36,116 bases of DNA from Candidatus Adlerbacteria bacterium (GCA_903884345.1 CAISEE010000056.1:1-36116), one strand, 5' to 3'; shown: positions 6,277 through 14,133, counted from the first letter of the stretch. Translations and numbers: made by a program. Notes: a model not told the origin generated them from the letters alone.

Positions 6277-7608
6277 ATGCCTTACGATGGTATGCAGAAT
6301 GCATTCGACCCCCGCAGTTTTCTGCTGCAGGCTGAAAGGACGATGCTGCCGGTATACGCCGGCGTGGCGCGACGTTCCGCGACGGGCAAGTTGTCCTCGC
6401 TTTTGTCGGCTTTCATGCTCGACAAAATGTTGGACTACAAGGCTGCTCAAGAAATGTTTTTCCCGTTTGCGCCGCGCTTCGATTTCGAACGTTTCGCGGC
6501 GCTGAACGGTGAGGTTACCCATCAAGCGGTAAGCTCGTGGATGTTGCTCTGTGACTTGCTGAGCCGCGACCCTGCGGCGGGTAGGTTGGCGTTGCAGCAT
6601 CTCGAAGAGTTTCAACGCGTTACGACGACGCCGTTCCCGATTGCGCAGACTCCGCGCGAGTGCGTCGCGCAGTTCGGAATCGTGAAACTGTATCGCTATC
6701 TGCCGATGCCCGGCGTCATCAGCGGGGGTATCCCACTGCTGCTGTCGTACGCCATCATGAACACGCCAGGCATTCTCGATCTCCGGCGTGGCGGCTCGTT
6801 GATCGAGCGCTTGGTCCGCGAGGGCTTCATCGTGTATCTCATCGACTGGGGTCATCCCACAGCCAGTGAGAGCGGTTGGTCCTTCGAAACCTACGCGCTC
6901 GAACTTCTCCCGAAGATCGTCGCCCGGGTAAAGGAACTCTCCAATAGTAAGGAGCTTTCCATCCTTGGGTGGTGCCTGGGTGCGCTGATCAGCGTCATCT
7001 ATGCGTCGATGTTGCCGGACGAGGGACTCAGAAACCTCATCATACTTACGGCACCGCTCGACTTTTCGTGCGAGGGGCTTACGTTCAAAAACTTGCTCGA
7101 GCGCGTCGACGTCGAGAAAGTGCTTCGCGCGTACGGCGGCAACATGCCGGCCTGGCTCATCAATGAGGGGGCTCAGGGATTGAGTCCAGTCGACAACACG
7201 TACGGCAGCCTCCTGGCCTTGGTGCGTAGTCTTGGTAATCCGGACGCCGTTGATCGGTGGCACGCGATGGATACCTGGCTTCGGTTGAAGGTGCCGATGG
7301 CAGGAGGTGCATTCCGGCAACTCGCATCGCTGTATCGCGACAACCTGCTCACTACCGATAGACTCGTCATGGCGGGTCGCGTCGTCGATCTTCGCAACGT
7401 GCAGGCGTCGGTCCGGGCTATCGTCGCGAAAGGGGACCGCATCACGCCAGACTGGCAGACGAGGATTGGGGTCAAAAAGATGACCGGCAGTCCCGACGTG
7501 AGTCTTGCAGAAGTGGAAGGCGGTCACATCGGCGGGATCGTTGGTCCCCAGGCGCAGCAGAAAGTGTGGCCAGAAATGGTCGCGTGGCTCGCTGAGCGTT
7601 CGAACTAA
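6277..7608 (+). CDS. phaC: Poly(3-hydroxyalkanoate) synthase-like alpha/beta hydrolase (PhaC family)
   Basis: 443 residues. PhaC polymerises hydroxyacyl-CoA into storage polyester on granule surfaces. Visible hallmarks are YLIDWGHP (188-194), the lipase-like box GWCLG with the nucleophile Cys233, an Asp in KGDRITPD (Asp387) and the catalytic His in GGHIGG (His417). Class III/IV enzymes are about 360 residues, so this has an extra N-terminal part of about 80-100 residues; class I is about 590. No phaA, phaB, phaE, phaR or phasin gene is nearby, so the CoA substrate supply is unknown. ATG 6277 has an upstream AGAAGGGAAG. It stands alone between terminators, which fits lateral gain. It could be a PhaC-related hydrolase with another substrate. 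Confidence 0.75.
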   Translation: MPYDGMQNAFDPRSFLLQAERTMLPVYAGVARRSATGKLSSLLSAFMLDKMLDYKAAQEMFFPFAPRFDFERFAALNGEVTHQAVSSWMLLCDLLSRDPAAGRLALQHLEEFQRVTTTPFPIAQTPRECVAQFGIVKLYRYLPMPGVISGGIPLLLSYAIMNTPGILDLRRGGSLIERLVREGFIVYLIDWGHPTASESGWSFETYALELLPKIVARVKELSNSKELSILGWCLGALISVIYASMLPDEGLRNLIILTAPLDFSCEGLTFKNLLERVDVEKVLRAYGGNMPAWLINEGAQGLSPVDNTYGSLLALVRSLGNPDAVDRWHAMDTWLRLKVPMAGGAFRQLASLYRDNLLTTDRLVMAGRVVDLRNVQASVRAIVAKGDRITPDWQTRIGVKKMTGSPDVSLAEVEGGHIGGIVGPQAQQKVWPEMVAWLAERSN

Positions 7609-7630
7609 CCTGTTCGTGTGAGACTATCGG

Positions 7631-7662
7631 AGCCCGGCGTGCGTATGCCGGGCTCTTTTTTT
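7631..7662 (+). terminator. Rho-independent terminator after phaC
   Basis: AGCCCGGC and GCCGGGCT form a perfect 8-bp stem, followed by seven Ts. Confidence 0.95.
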
Positions 7663-7671
7663 GTGGCGCGA

Positions 7672-7699
7672 TTGCCGTCGCGGTGTGGCGTTGTATCAT
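7672..7699 (+). promoter_or_regulatory. Leaderless promoter of the decarboxylase gene
   Basis: TTGCCG (7672-7677) and TATCAT (7694-7699) with a 16-nt spacer. The -10 ends 6 nt before ATG 7706, so the transcript should begin at the start codon. Confidence 0.7.
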
Positions 7700-7705
7700 T
7701 ATCGT

Positions 7706-8830
7706 ATGCAAACTCCGCGCTACGAGTACAGCCGTGCGGGGATTCAGGAGCGGATCGATTATTTACTCGAGCTCTCGCTGCCGTTTGGGTTGGTGGTGCG
7801 CTACGCTGTCAAAGCCAATCCATTCCCCGAAATTATTTCGATGATGCACGGCGCGGGCATCCACTTTGATGCGAGTTCAAGTTACGAGGCGACCGAACTC
7901 CTAGCACAGGGCGTGCCGGGCGAGCGCATCTCGCTCTCGTCACAGCAGTCGGCCCACAACCTCGAGGCGCTGCTGAGGCAGGGTGTCCTCTTCGTCGCCA
8001 CATCGTTAAAGCAGCTTCGGTTGTTTGTCGCAACACCGGGGCGACCCGCGAGCGTCGGTGTGCGCATCAATCCCGACATGGGGCACGGGCACAACAAACG
8101 CACGTCAACGGGCGGGACGAGTGCGAGCTTCGGCATCTGGCACGAGTACATCCCCGAGGTTCTCGCTGCCGCGAAAGAGGCCGGCCTCACCATCGATCGA
8201 TTGCACCTCCACATCGGGTCGGGTGCCGACCCCAGCGTGTGGGGTAGTGTTATGGATCGCGCGCTCGAGGTTGTCGCGCGTTTCCCCGACGTGACCTCGC
8301 TTGACCTTGGTGGCGGCTTCAAGGTGCACCGCTACGGCACCGAGGTCGAGGCCGACATGGTCTCGATTGCCACTATTTTTTCCGAAAAGTTGCGCGCGTT
8401 TGAAACGCAGACAGGGCGCGCACTGCGACTTGAAATCGAGCCGGGCACCTATTTTGTCGCACATGCGGGCGTGCTCGTGGCAACGATCGATGACATCGTC
8501 GACACGGGGGAGACCGGCCACATCTTTCTGCGGCTGAACACCGGCATGAACGACTTTTTGCGTAGTGCCATCTATGGCGCGCAGCATCGCATCGAAGTCA
8601 TGAACGATTCGGCCGAAACGGGGGAGTATGTCGTCGTCGGCCACAACTGCGAGTCGGGCGACCTCTTTACGCCCGTCCCCGGCAACCCCGAAGAAATCGC
8701 GCCGCGCACTTTGCGTATGGCCTCAATCGGCGACGAGGTGCGCATCTATGACACCGGCGCCTACTGCGCCTCGATGCGCACCCGCGGCTACAACTCCTAC
8801 CCCGACGCCCACGAATACATGGTTGCGTGA
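7706..8830 (+). CDS. lysA: Diaminopimelate decarboxylase-like PLP enzyme
   Basis: 374 residues from ATG 7706, chosen because the -10 box sits 6 nt upstream and the longer frame would read through the phaC terminator. It is a fold-type III decarboxylase: PLP Lys36 in RYAVKANP, HIGSG in the barrel, the phosphate-binding GGGFKV loop, EPGTYFVAHAG, MNDFLRSAIYGAQH and CESGDLF. The final DTGAYCASM is the dimer-interface segment. LysA makes lysine from meso-diaminopimelate. It is shorter than typical LysA (about 415), and no other lysine genes are in the window, so another amino-acid decarboxylase specificity is possible. Confidence 0.75.
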   Translation: MQTPRYEYSRAGIQERIDYLLELSLPFGLVVRYAVKANPFPEIISMMHGAGIHFDASSSYEATELLAQGVPGERISLSSQQSAHNLEALLRQGVLFVATSLKQLRLFVATPGRPASVGVRINPDMGHGHNKRTSTGGTSASFGIWHEYIPEVLAAAKEAGLTIDRLHLHIGSGADPSVWGSVMDRALEVVARFPDVTSLDLGGGFKVHRYGTEVEADMVSIATIFSEKLRAFETQTGRALRLEIEPGTYFVAHAGVLVATIDDIVDTGETGHIFLRLNTGMNDFLRSAIYGAQHRIEVMNDSAETGEYVVVGHNCESGDLFTPVPGNPEEIAPRTLRMASIGDEVRIYDTGAYCASMRTRGYNSYPDAHEYMVA

Positions 8831-8849
8831 GATCCTGTTAAAAAATGAG

Positions 8850-8879
8850 AAACCCCCGGGGACCTAGTCCCGGGGGTTT
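8850..8879. terminator. Bidirectional terminator
   Basis: AAACCCCCGGGGAC and GTCCCGGGGGTTT are near-perfect arms. It lies between the convergent decarboxylase and GNAT genes and can serve both. Confidence 0.85.
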
Positions 8880-8891
8880 GTTGCGTGCCGC

Positions 8892-9431
8892 TTAGGCGGC
8901 GATGTGTGTGTCGGCGAGGTCGAGCGTCATGGCGTCTGGTATTGACCTGAATTTCTTGTTCAGGAGCAGCTTAAGCATCCGCGGATCGGGCGCGACTGCG
9001 AAATCAGCGCGCAAAAGGCGGAGCTCCATCTCTTGCGCGACGCACAGGATAGTCTCGACCAGCATGTGGCCGATGCCGTGACCTTGTTCGTGGTCGACGA
9101 CGAGGAAGGCGACTTCCGCGTCATCTCTTTGGTGTATGATACTCAGTCGCCCGACGCCGACTATTTCCTCAGCAATCTCAACTACGAGTGCGAATTCCGT
9201 ATCACTGATTGTGCAACGCTCTTTCAAGCGTCCGCTTTCGGTGCGCGACTCGAGTGAGAGGTAGCCACCGTAGCGGTGTCTCACCGTCTCAGAGCTAATG
9301 CGCGTATGCATTGCTGCGAGTGCCTTTGTGTCGGTGAGGGCGATTGGGCGGCATACGATGTGTGTGCCGTCCTCGGTCTCGCCGGTCCACAGATGTGTTG
9401 TGGGGTCCGGTCGAACTATCGTGACAGGCAT
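8892..9431 (-). CDS. GNAT family N-acetyltransferase
   Basis: 179 residues. Motif A, the acetyl-CoA phosphate-binding loop, is EQGHGIG (115-121, with the Q-x-x-G-x-G pattern) preceded by the beta-strand DAEVAFLVVD. The earlier segment VCRPIALTDTKALAAMHTRIS is the usual GNAT N-terminal start (L-RP---D-----). The substrate cannot be told from sequence. An AAAGGA Shine-Dalgarno lies upstream of ATG 9431. The promoter at 9474-9501 gives a leader of about 40 nt. Monocistronic, ending at the shared terminator 8850-8879. Confidence 0.8.
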   Translation of the reverse strand: MPVTIVRPDPTTHLWTGETEDGTHIVCRPIALTDTKALAAMHTRISSETVRHRYGGYLSLESRTESGRLKERCTISDTEFALVVEIAEEIVGVGRLSIIHQRDDAEVAFLVVDHEQGHGIGHMLVETILCVAQEMELRLLRADFAVAPDPRMLKLLLNKKFRSIPDAMTLDLADTHIAA

Positions 9432-9473
9432 CGAGAGTCCTTTCTTAATACAGGTTTAATGAGCTTTGAGTGA

Positions 9474-9501
9474 ATTATACACCAAAACCTACTTTTGTCC
9501 A
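9474..9501 (-). promoter_or_regulatory. Promoter of the GNAT gene
   Basis: On the minus strand, TGGACA (9501-9496) and TATAAT (9479-9474) with a 16-nt spacer and GGTG just before the -10. It resembles the promoters at 2692-2721 and 23601-23628. Confidence 0.8.
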
Positions 9502-10226
9502 GTCCCGCTTGGGATACCGATTGATTTAAGAAATGACTGCAATTCGGCACCTTCAATTGTGCGGTACTCGCCGGGGGCGATGTGGCCGAGTGTGATGTTC
9601 ATGATGCGCACGCGCTTGAGGTCCTCGGCACTCTGGCCGAAGGCGCCGCACATGCGACGAATCTGATGTTTCTTGCCCTCGGTCAGGGTGATCGAGAAAT
9701 TCTTTTTGCCAAGAATCTCGACGCGGCACGGTTTGGTCACGTAGTCGCCGATGTCGACGCCGCGCTCCATCTTGTGTTTGAAGTCCGCAGGCAGCGCGTC
9801 GAGGCAGGTGACGACGTACTCCTTTTCGTGCGCGTACTTGGGGTTGAGGAGTGCGTCGGTGACGCGGCCATCGTCGGTGAGGATAATCAGGCCGTAGGAA
9901 TCTTTGTCGAGTCGGCCCATGGGGAAGACGCCTTTGACGGGTGAGATGTCCTCGATCGATTCTTCGCCCGCCTGCGCCGAGTGCGTGATGACTCCGCGTG
10001 GTTTGTTGTACGCGAGGTAGCGATACTTCTTGGGATGAAAGCGCACCTCGACCGAGTCGCGCTCGTAGACCTTGTCGCCGAGTTGTGCGAGCGCGCCGTT
10101 GATATAGACACGACGCTTCTCGATCAGCGTATCCGCCTCGCGTCTGGTGCTGTACTTCTTCCACGCCAGATACTTGTTGATCCGCATAGGGAAGACCGGC
10201 TGCTCGTCTTGCTCGGTTGGCTTCAT
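9489..10226 (-). CDS. 23S rRNA pseudouridine synthase, RsuA/RluB/RluF family
   Basis: 245 residues from ATG 10226. It modifies uridines in ribosomal RNA. An N-terminal S4 RNA-binding domain (MRINKYLAWKKYSTRREADTLI, about 14-60) is followed by the catalytic domain with GRLDKDSYGL, where Asp107 is the expected nucleophile. The KEYVVT strand and the later EGKKHQIRRMCGAFG motif are typical of this subfamily. RluF is the closest guess, but RluB or RsuA cannot be excluded. The start could instead be ATG 10187 (MRINKY). It is divergent from the patatin gene, with only 36 nt between the start codons. Confidence 0.85.
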   Translation of the reverse strand: MKPTEQDEQPVFPMRINKYLAWKKYSTRREADTLIEKRRVYINGALAQLGDKVYERDSVEVRFHPKKYRYLAYNKPRGVITHSAQAGEESIEDISPVKGVFPMGRLDKDSYGLIILTDDGRVTDALLNPKYAHEKEYVVTCLDALPADFKHKMERGVDIGDYVTKPCRVEILGKKNFSITLTEGKKHQIRRMCGAFGQSAEDLKRVRIMNITLGHIAPGEYRTIEGAELQSFLKSIGIPSGTGQK

Positions 10227-10234
10227 AGAGGCTA

Positions 10235-10256
10235 GGTATACCACATTTGTTACAAT
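10235..10256. promoter_or_regulatory. Divergent overlapping leaderless promoters
   Basis: On the plus strand, TACAAT (10251-10256) ends 6 nt before ATG 10263. On the minus strand, TATACC (10240-10235) ends 8 nt before ATG 10226. Both genes are served from a 36-nt gap, so the two polymerases cannot bind at once and the promoters probably compete. Confidence 0.6.
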
Positions 10257-10262
10257 GACTCC

Positions 10263-11111
10263 ATGAGATTCTTCTCCAAAAGCGTGGGGCCGCGGGTGGG
10301 GTTGGCGCTCTCGGGTGGGAGCGCGTTGGGGATCGCGCACATCGGGGTGCTGCGGGCCTTTCAAGAAAGCGGCATCGCGATCGATTGCATCTCGGGGACG
10401 AGTGCGGGGTCGGTCGCGGCGGCGTGTCTGGCTTTTGGTGTGCCGGTCGAGGCGATGCTCGATCGAGCAAAGAGTCTTCAGTGGCGCGCACTCTCCAAAC
10501 CTGCGTACTCGCGCATGGGCTGGGCGAGCACCGCGGGCATCGGCGCACTCATCGAGAGCTCGATCGGGAGCGTCAACATCGAGGACGCGAAGATCCCTCT
10601 GGCGATTGTCGCGACCGATATCGAGTCGGGCAAGCCGGTCGTCTTTCGCGAGGGGAGTCTTTCGCGTGCGGTCATGGCAAGCTGCTGCATACCCGGGTAC
10701 TTCGCGCCGGTCGCGCACGAAGGCAAACTGTTGGTTGACGGCGGCGTCGTCGAGAATCTGCCGGTCTCGCCGCTCCTTACCATGGGTGCCGAACTGACGA
10801 TCGGGGTCACGCTGCTTTCAAAGCGCGCCTTCAAAAAACCGCGGCATGTGCTCGATGTCATGCTCAACACCATGAGCATCATGACCAACGTGCAGACCGA
10901 GGCGCACGGCGCGCGGGCGGGGATAGTAATCGAGCCCGACGTCGAGGATTTCTCCTCCGGCGACTTCTCGCGGGCCGAGGAGTTGGTCGCGGCGGGCTAC
11001 CGGGCGGCGCTGGCGATGATGCCCACGATTCAGGAGACGCTCCGTGTGCGACGCAGGTCTCGTGGCGAAAAACTGCTTCGTCGATGGCTACCCCTTGCTT
11101 TTTCTAAATAA
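10263..11111 (+). CDS. Patatin-like phospholipase (RssA/YchK type)
   Basis: 282 residues. The oxyanion-hole glycine-rich motif is GGSALGIAHIGVL (18-30). The nucleophile elbow GTSAG holds Ser47, and DGG (159-161) carries the catalytic Asp, giving the patatin Ser-Asp dyad. This compact form is the bacterial RssA/YchK type of acyl hydrolase acting on membrane lipids. There is no signal peptide, so it is probably cytosolic or peripheral at the membrane. The C-terminus is very basic (RVRRRSRGEKLLRRW), which could bind membranes. ATG 10263 sits at the predicted transcription start. Confidence 0.85.
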   Translation: MRFFSKSVGPRVGLALSGGSALGIAHIGVLRAFQESGIAIDCISGTSAGSVAAACLAFGVPVEAMLDRAKSLQWRALSKPAYSRMGWASTAGIGALIESSIGSVNIEDAKIPLAIVATDIESGKPVVFREGSLSRAVMASCCIPGYFAPVAHEGKLLVDGGVVENLPVSPLLTMGAELTIGVTLLSKRAFKKPRHVLDVMLNTMSIMTNVQTEAHGARAGIVIEPDVEDFSSGDFSRAEELVAAGYRAALAMMPTIQETLRVRRRSRGEKLLRRWLPLAFSK

Positions 11112-11163
11112 AAGACTATAATAATATTCATTAGTCAAATAGTACGAAAAACGAAGAACCATT

Positions 11164-11784
11164 ATGGCATTTGAACGTTCAGGAGGATTTCGCGGAGGCA
11201 ACGACCGCCGTGGAGGGTTTGGAGGAGGTGACCGCCCGCGATTCGCAACCAAAGGATTCGGTGGTCAGGGTAATCGCGGCCGCGATGATCGCGGACCGGT
11301 GAAGATGCACGCAGCGACGTGCGCAGAATGCCAGAAGCCTTGCGAGGTGCCGTTTCGCCCCAATGGCGAGCGCCCTGTCTATTGCAAGGATTGCTTCGGA
11401 GAGAAGCGTGGTTCGTTCGACGGCGCAGATACGCGCCGCGAGCCGCAGACGCGCGAGTTCACCAAGCGCGAGTTCACGCCGCGCACCGACGCTCCGGCAT
11501 TCGCGCCGAAGGCTGCTCCGGTCGCGCACGACAATCGCATCGACGACCTCAAGCGTCAGGTCGAGTCGATGGGTCGCAAGCTCGACACCATCGTCTCGAT
11601 GATCGAAGGTCTCGCCCTCGCACCGGTCGCCGCAAAGGCTCCCGAGGTAAAGAAGGTCGCGGCGCCCGAGGTCAAGAAGGCGGTCGCGGTCGCCAAGAAG
11701 CCGGCTGTAAAGCCGGCACAGGTGCTCGCAAAGTCCCCGGTCAAAGTCGCCAAGAAGGTGGCGAAGAGCAAGGGCAAGAAATAA
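11164..11784 (+). CDS. RGG-rich, CxxC zinc-ribbon protein with a histone-H1-like tail
   Basis: 206 residues in three parts. Residues 1-45 are Gly/Arg/Phe-rich (RGG-like, e.g. GGNDRRGGFGGGDRPR). Residues about 48-80 form a zinc ribbon (MHAATCAECQKPCEVPF, then RPVYCKDCFGEKR) typical of a CPR-abundant CxxC family. A short coiled coil follows at about 128-152. Residues 155-206 are a Lys/Ala/Pro/Val-rich tail resembling histone H1. The parts suggest RNA or DNA binding, which is inference. A TATAAT-like box near 11114 predicts a leader of about 40 nt without a clear Shine-Dalgarno. EngB starts 7 nt after its stop. Confidence 0.75.
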   Translation: MAFERSGGFRGGNDRRGGFGGGDRPRFATKGFGGQGNRGRDDRGPVKMHAATCAECQKPCEVPFRPNGERPVYCKDCFGEKRGSFDGADTRREPQTREFTKREFTPRTDAPAFAPKAAPVAHDNRIDDLKRQVESMGRKLDTIVSMIEGLALAPVAAKAPEVKKVAAPEVKKAVAVAKKPAVKPAQVLAKSPVKVAKKVAKSKGKK

Positions 11785-11791
11785 ATCTACT

Positions 11792-12370
11792 GTGAAAATA
11801 ACGTCCGCTGAATTCATCAAAGGTATTCGGGGCACAGACGGGGTCACGCAAGACGGCGTGGCCCAGTTTGCATTCGTGGGTCGCTCCAACGTCGGCAAGT
11901 CCTCGCTCATCGTCTCGCTCACCAACAACAAGCAGTTGGTGAAGGTGAGCAACACGCCGGGCAAGACGCGCGAGATCAACTTCTTTCGCATCAACCATTC
12001 GTGGATGCTCGTTGACCTGCCCGGCTACGGCTACGCCAAGGTGAGTCCCCAGGAGAAGGAGAAGCTCCAGAAGCTCATCATCTGGTATTTGACCGACCGC
12101 TCGATCAAACCGACGCGCGTCTTCCTCGTCATCGACTGCAAGGTCGGCATCACTCCCTTCGACGAGCAGATGCTCGAGATTTTGCGCGACGAGCGCCACC
12201 CGTTCTCGATCGTCGTCAACAAGACCGACAAGCTGGGGCAGAAGGACTTGGCGTCGCAATTGAAACATATTCGCGAGGCGGCAGGCGACGCCGAACTGAT
12301 TCTCACTGCGGCCACGAAAGTGCATGGCGCCAAAGACGTGCTCGCCCGCATCGCACAAGCGCTCGAGTAA
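11792..12370 (+). CDS. engB: Ribosome biogenesis GTPase EngB (YihA/YsxC)
   Basis: 192 residues, the usual length of the family. GTP-binding motifs in order are GRSNVGKSS (G1), the switch region NTPGKTREINFF, DLPGYGYAKV (G3) and NKTDK (G4). EngB assists assembly of the large ribosomal subunit. It begins with GTG at 11792, directly after the zinc-ribbon gene with which it must be co-transcribed. No Shine-Dalgarno is present, so coupling to the upstream gene is likely. Confidence 0.93.
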   Translation: MKITSAEFIKGIRGTDGVTQDGVAQFAFVGRSNVGKSSLIVSLTNNKQLVKVSNTPGKTREINFFRINHSWMLVDLPGYGYAKVSPQEKEKLQKLIIWYLTDRSIKPTRVFLVIDCKVGITPFDEQMLEILRDERHPFSIVVNKTDKLGQKDLASQLKHIREAAGDAELILTAATKVHGAKDVLARIAQALE

Positions 12371-12444
12371 TGTGGTGCCACGCGCGTGTGCGTGCTAGTC
12401 TAAGACGGTGAGGTGTTTACTCGCGTGCGCTAACGACGACATCT

Positions 12445-12591
12445 ATGGCAGACGAATTGAATATCGACGCGGCACCCGAGGCCGCAGACGATGATGTGAT
12501 CATCGAAGAGGCAGTTTCGGAGATCGCGCCCGCGACCCAAAGCGACGAGGATACCGATGGGCTCGTCATCCCAGACGAATCAGCAGCCTAA
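12445..12591 (+). CDS. Very acidic 48-residue protein
   Basis: ATG 12445 to TAA 12589-12591. The peptide starts MADELNIDAAPEAADDDV and ends LVIPDESAA; about a third of its residues are Asp or Glu and there are no Lys or Arg residues. A good terminator lies immediately after the stop (12592-12627) and an upstream TAGTCT (about 12397) may be its -10. That is strong evidence for a real transcript. Similar acidic mini-proteins occur in CPR genomes without known function. A DNA mimic, a chaperone-like partner for the basic zinc-ribbon protein, or a ribosome-associated peptide are all guesses. Confidence 0.65.
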   Translation: MADELNIDAAPEAADDDVIIEEAVSEIAPATQSDEDTDGLVIPDESAA

Positions 12592-12627
12592 GCGACACCG
12601 GCCAATGTGCCGGTGTTTCGCTTTTTT
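12592..12627 (+). terminator. Rho-independent terminator
   Basis: CACCGGC (12596-12602) and GCCGGTG (12609-12615), extended by GCGA/TCGC, followed by a run of six Ts. Confidence 0.9.
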
Positions 12628-12645
12628 ATGTTTGTGTGTCCCTTT

Positions 12646-12663
12646 CTATTTTCGCGAAAATAG
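12646..12663. promoter_or_regulatory. 18-bp perfect palindrome, candidate operator
   Basis: CTATTTTCGCGAAAATAG is its own reverse complement. It sits just before the predicted -10 (TACGGT, 12666-12671) and 16 nt before the ABC-F start, where a repressor would block transcription. No T-tract follows it and the ABC-F gene begins at once, so it is not a terminator. Confidence 0.55.
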
Positions 12664-12678
12664 CGTACGGTGTAGTAC

Positions 12679-14133
12679 ATGGCGAAAGAAGAGACTATTT
12701 TACGGTTCGAGAAGGTGTCGTTCGGCTTCGGCATCAAGAAACCCATCCTCGATGAGGTGTCCTTCACCGTGCGTCGCGGCAAGAAGATCACCATCATGGG
12801 GCAAAACGGCGCAGGCAAGAGCACCATCTTCGGGCTCATCACCGGCGCCCACGAGCAGGAGTCGGGCATCATCAATAAGGTCAACGGCCTCACGGTGGCC
12901 TTGGGTCGCCAGGTCATTCCGCGCAATGAGATGGAATTGACCGTGCGCGAATTCTTTCAGCAGGCCTTCCCGCAAAAGGTCTACGACATCGACCCGCGTA
13001 TCGACAAGGTCCTCGACGTGGTCAACTTGGCGATTGCCGATCACGACAAGAAAATCGGTGCGTTTTCGGGCGGCCAGCAGGCACGCTTGCTTTTGGCGTA
13101 CGCGCTCATCCAAAATCCCGACCTGCTTCTTTTGGACGAGCCGACGAACAACCTCGACAAGGCGGGTATCGCGCACCTCACCAAGTTCTTGGTCGACTAC
13201 AAGAAGACGGTCATCGTCATCTCCCACGATGCGGAGTTTTTGAATGCCTTCACGCACGGCGTCCTCTATTTGGATGTGAACACGCACAAGGTCGAGCAGT
13301 ACGTCGGCGACTACCTCGACGTGGTCAAAGAGATCGCGGTTCGTATTGAAAAGGAGAACCGCAAGAACGCACTCCTCGCCAAAGAGATTCAGGAGAACAA
13401 AGACAAGGCGAACTTCTTCGCCAACAAGGGCGGTCAGATGCGTATGGTCGCCAAGCGCATGCGCGAGAAGGCCGAAGAACTCGAGGAAGAGAAGGTCGAC
13501 GTGCGCCGCGAAGACAAGACCATCCGCGCCTTTACCATCCCCGCACAAGAAGGCCTCTCGGGCGACGTCATCACCATCACTAGCTGCCTCGTCATCAAAG
13601 GGCACAAGGCAGTCGAGAAGAAGGTGAAGGTCGTGCTGCGCAAAAACCAGCACCTGCTCTTGCAGGGCCCCAACGGCATCGGCAAATCAACCTTGCTCGA
13701 GTCGATTGCCAACGGTACCGCCAAGGGGACCGAGATCGCCAAGGGTGTCACCGTGGGATACTACCGCCAAGATTTCTCCAACCTCGATTTCGACAAGACC
13801 GTGTACGACGAGTTGGCTGCGGTCATCGATCGCCCGACCGAGCACGCGGTGCGCGCCGCTGCGGCCTCGTTCCTCATCGCGGGCGAGCTCATCACGACCA
13901 AAATCGGCCACCTCTCGGAGGGGCAGAAGGGGCTCGTTGCGTTCGTGCGACTCATGCTGCTGAAACCCGGCCTGCTCATCCTCGACGAGCCGACCAACCA
14001 CATCAACTTCCGCCACCTGCCGGTCATTGCCAAAGCTTTGAGCGATTACGAGGGCGCCATGATCGTCGTCTCGCACGTGCCGGACTTCGTCTCGCAGATT
14101 CGCATCGACGAGGTGCTCGACCTCGACAAGTAG
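12679..14133 (+). CDS. ABC-F family ATPase
   Basis: 484 residues with two ABC domains and no membrane segments. First domain: Walker A GQNGAGKST (41-49), signature FSGGQQARLLLA and Walker B LLLLDEPTNNLD. The linker is a charged coiled coil with MRMVAKRMREKAEELEEE. Second domain: Walker A GPNGIGKST (about 330-338), an unusual signature LSEGQKGLVAFVRLML and Walker B LLILDEPTNHIN. ABC-F proteins act on the ribosome (EttA-like translation factors or antibiotic protection). It is shorter than typical EttA or Uup (530-640), and the final Asp of the second LD loop is Asn. Subfamily cannot be fixed. Confidence 0.9.
   Translation: MAKEETILRFEKVSFGFGIKKPILDEVSFTVRRGKKITIMGQNGAGKSTIFGLITGAHEQESGIINKVNGLTVALGRQVIPRNEMELTVREFFQQAFPQKVYDIDPRIDKVLDVVNLAIADHDKKIGAFSGGQQARLLLAYALIQNPDLLLLDEPTNNLDKAGIAHLTKFLVDYKKTVIVISHDAEFLNAFTHGVLYLDVNTHKVEQYVGDYLDVVKEIAVRIEKENRKNALLAKEIQENKDKANFFANKGGQMRMVAKRMREKAEELEEEKVDVRREDKTIRAFTIPAQEGLSGDVITITSCLVIKGHKAVEKKVKVVLRKNQHLLLQGPNGIGKSTLLESIANGTAKGTEIAKGVTVGYYRQDFSNLDFDKTVYDELAAVIDRPTEHAVRAAAASFLIAGELITTKIGHLSEGQKGLVAFVRLMLLKPGLLILDEPTNHINFRHLPVIAKALSDYEGAMIVVSHVPDFVSQIRIDEVLDLDK

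Noticed and set aside
5965-7527. A 520-codon open frame antisense to the PHA synthase
   Set aside because: It is the high-GC shadow of phaC: no family pattern, His/Arg-rich composition, and no start signal. The plus strand has PhaC motifs, a promoter and a terminator.
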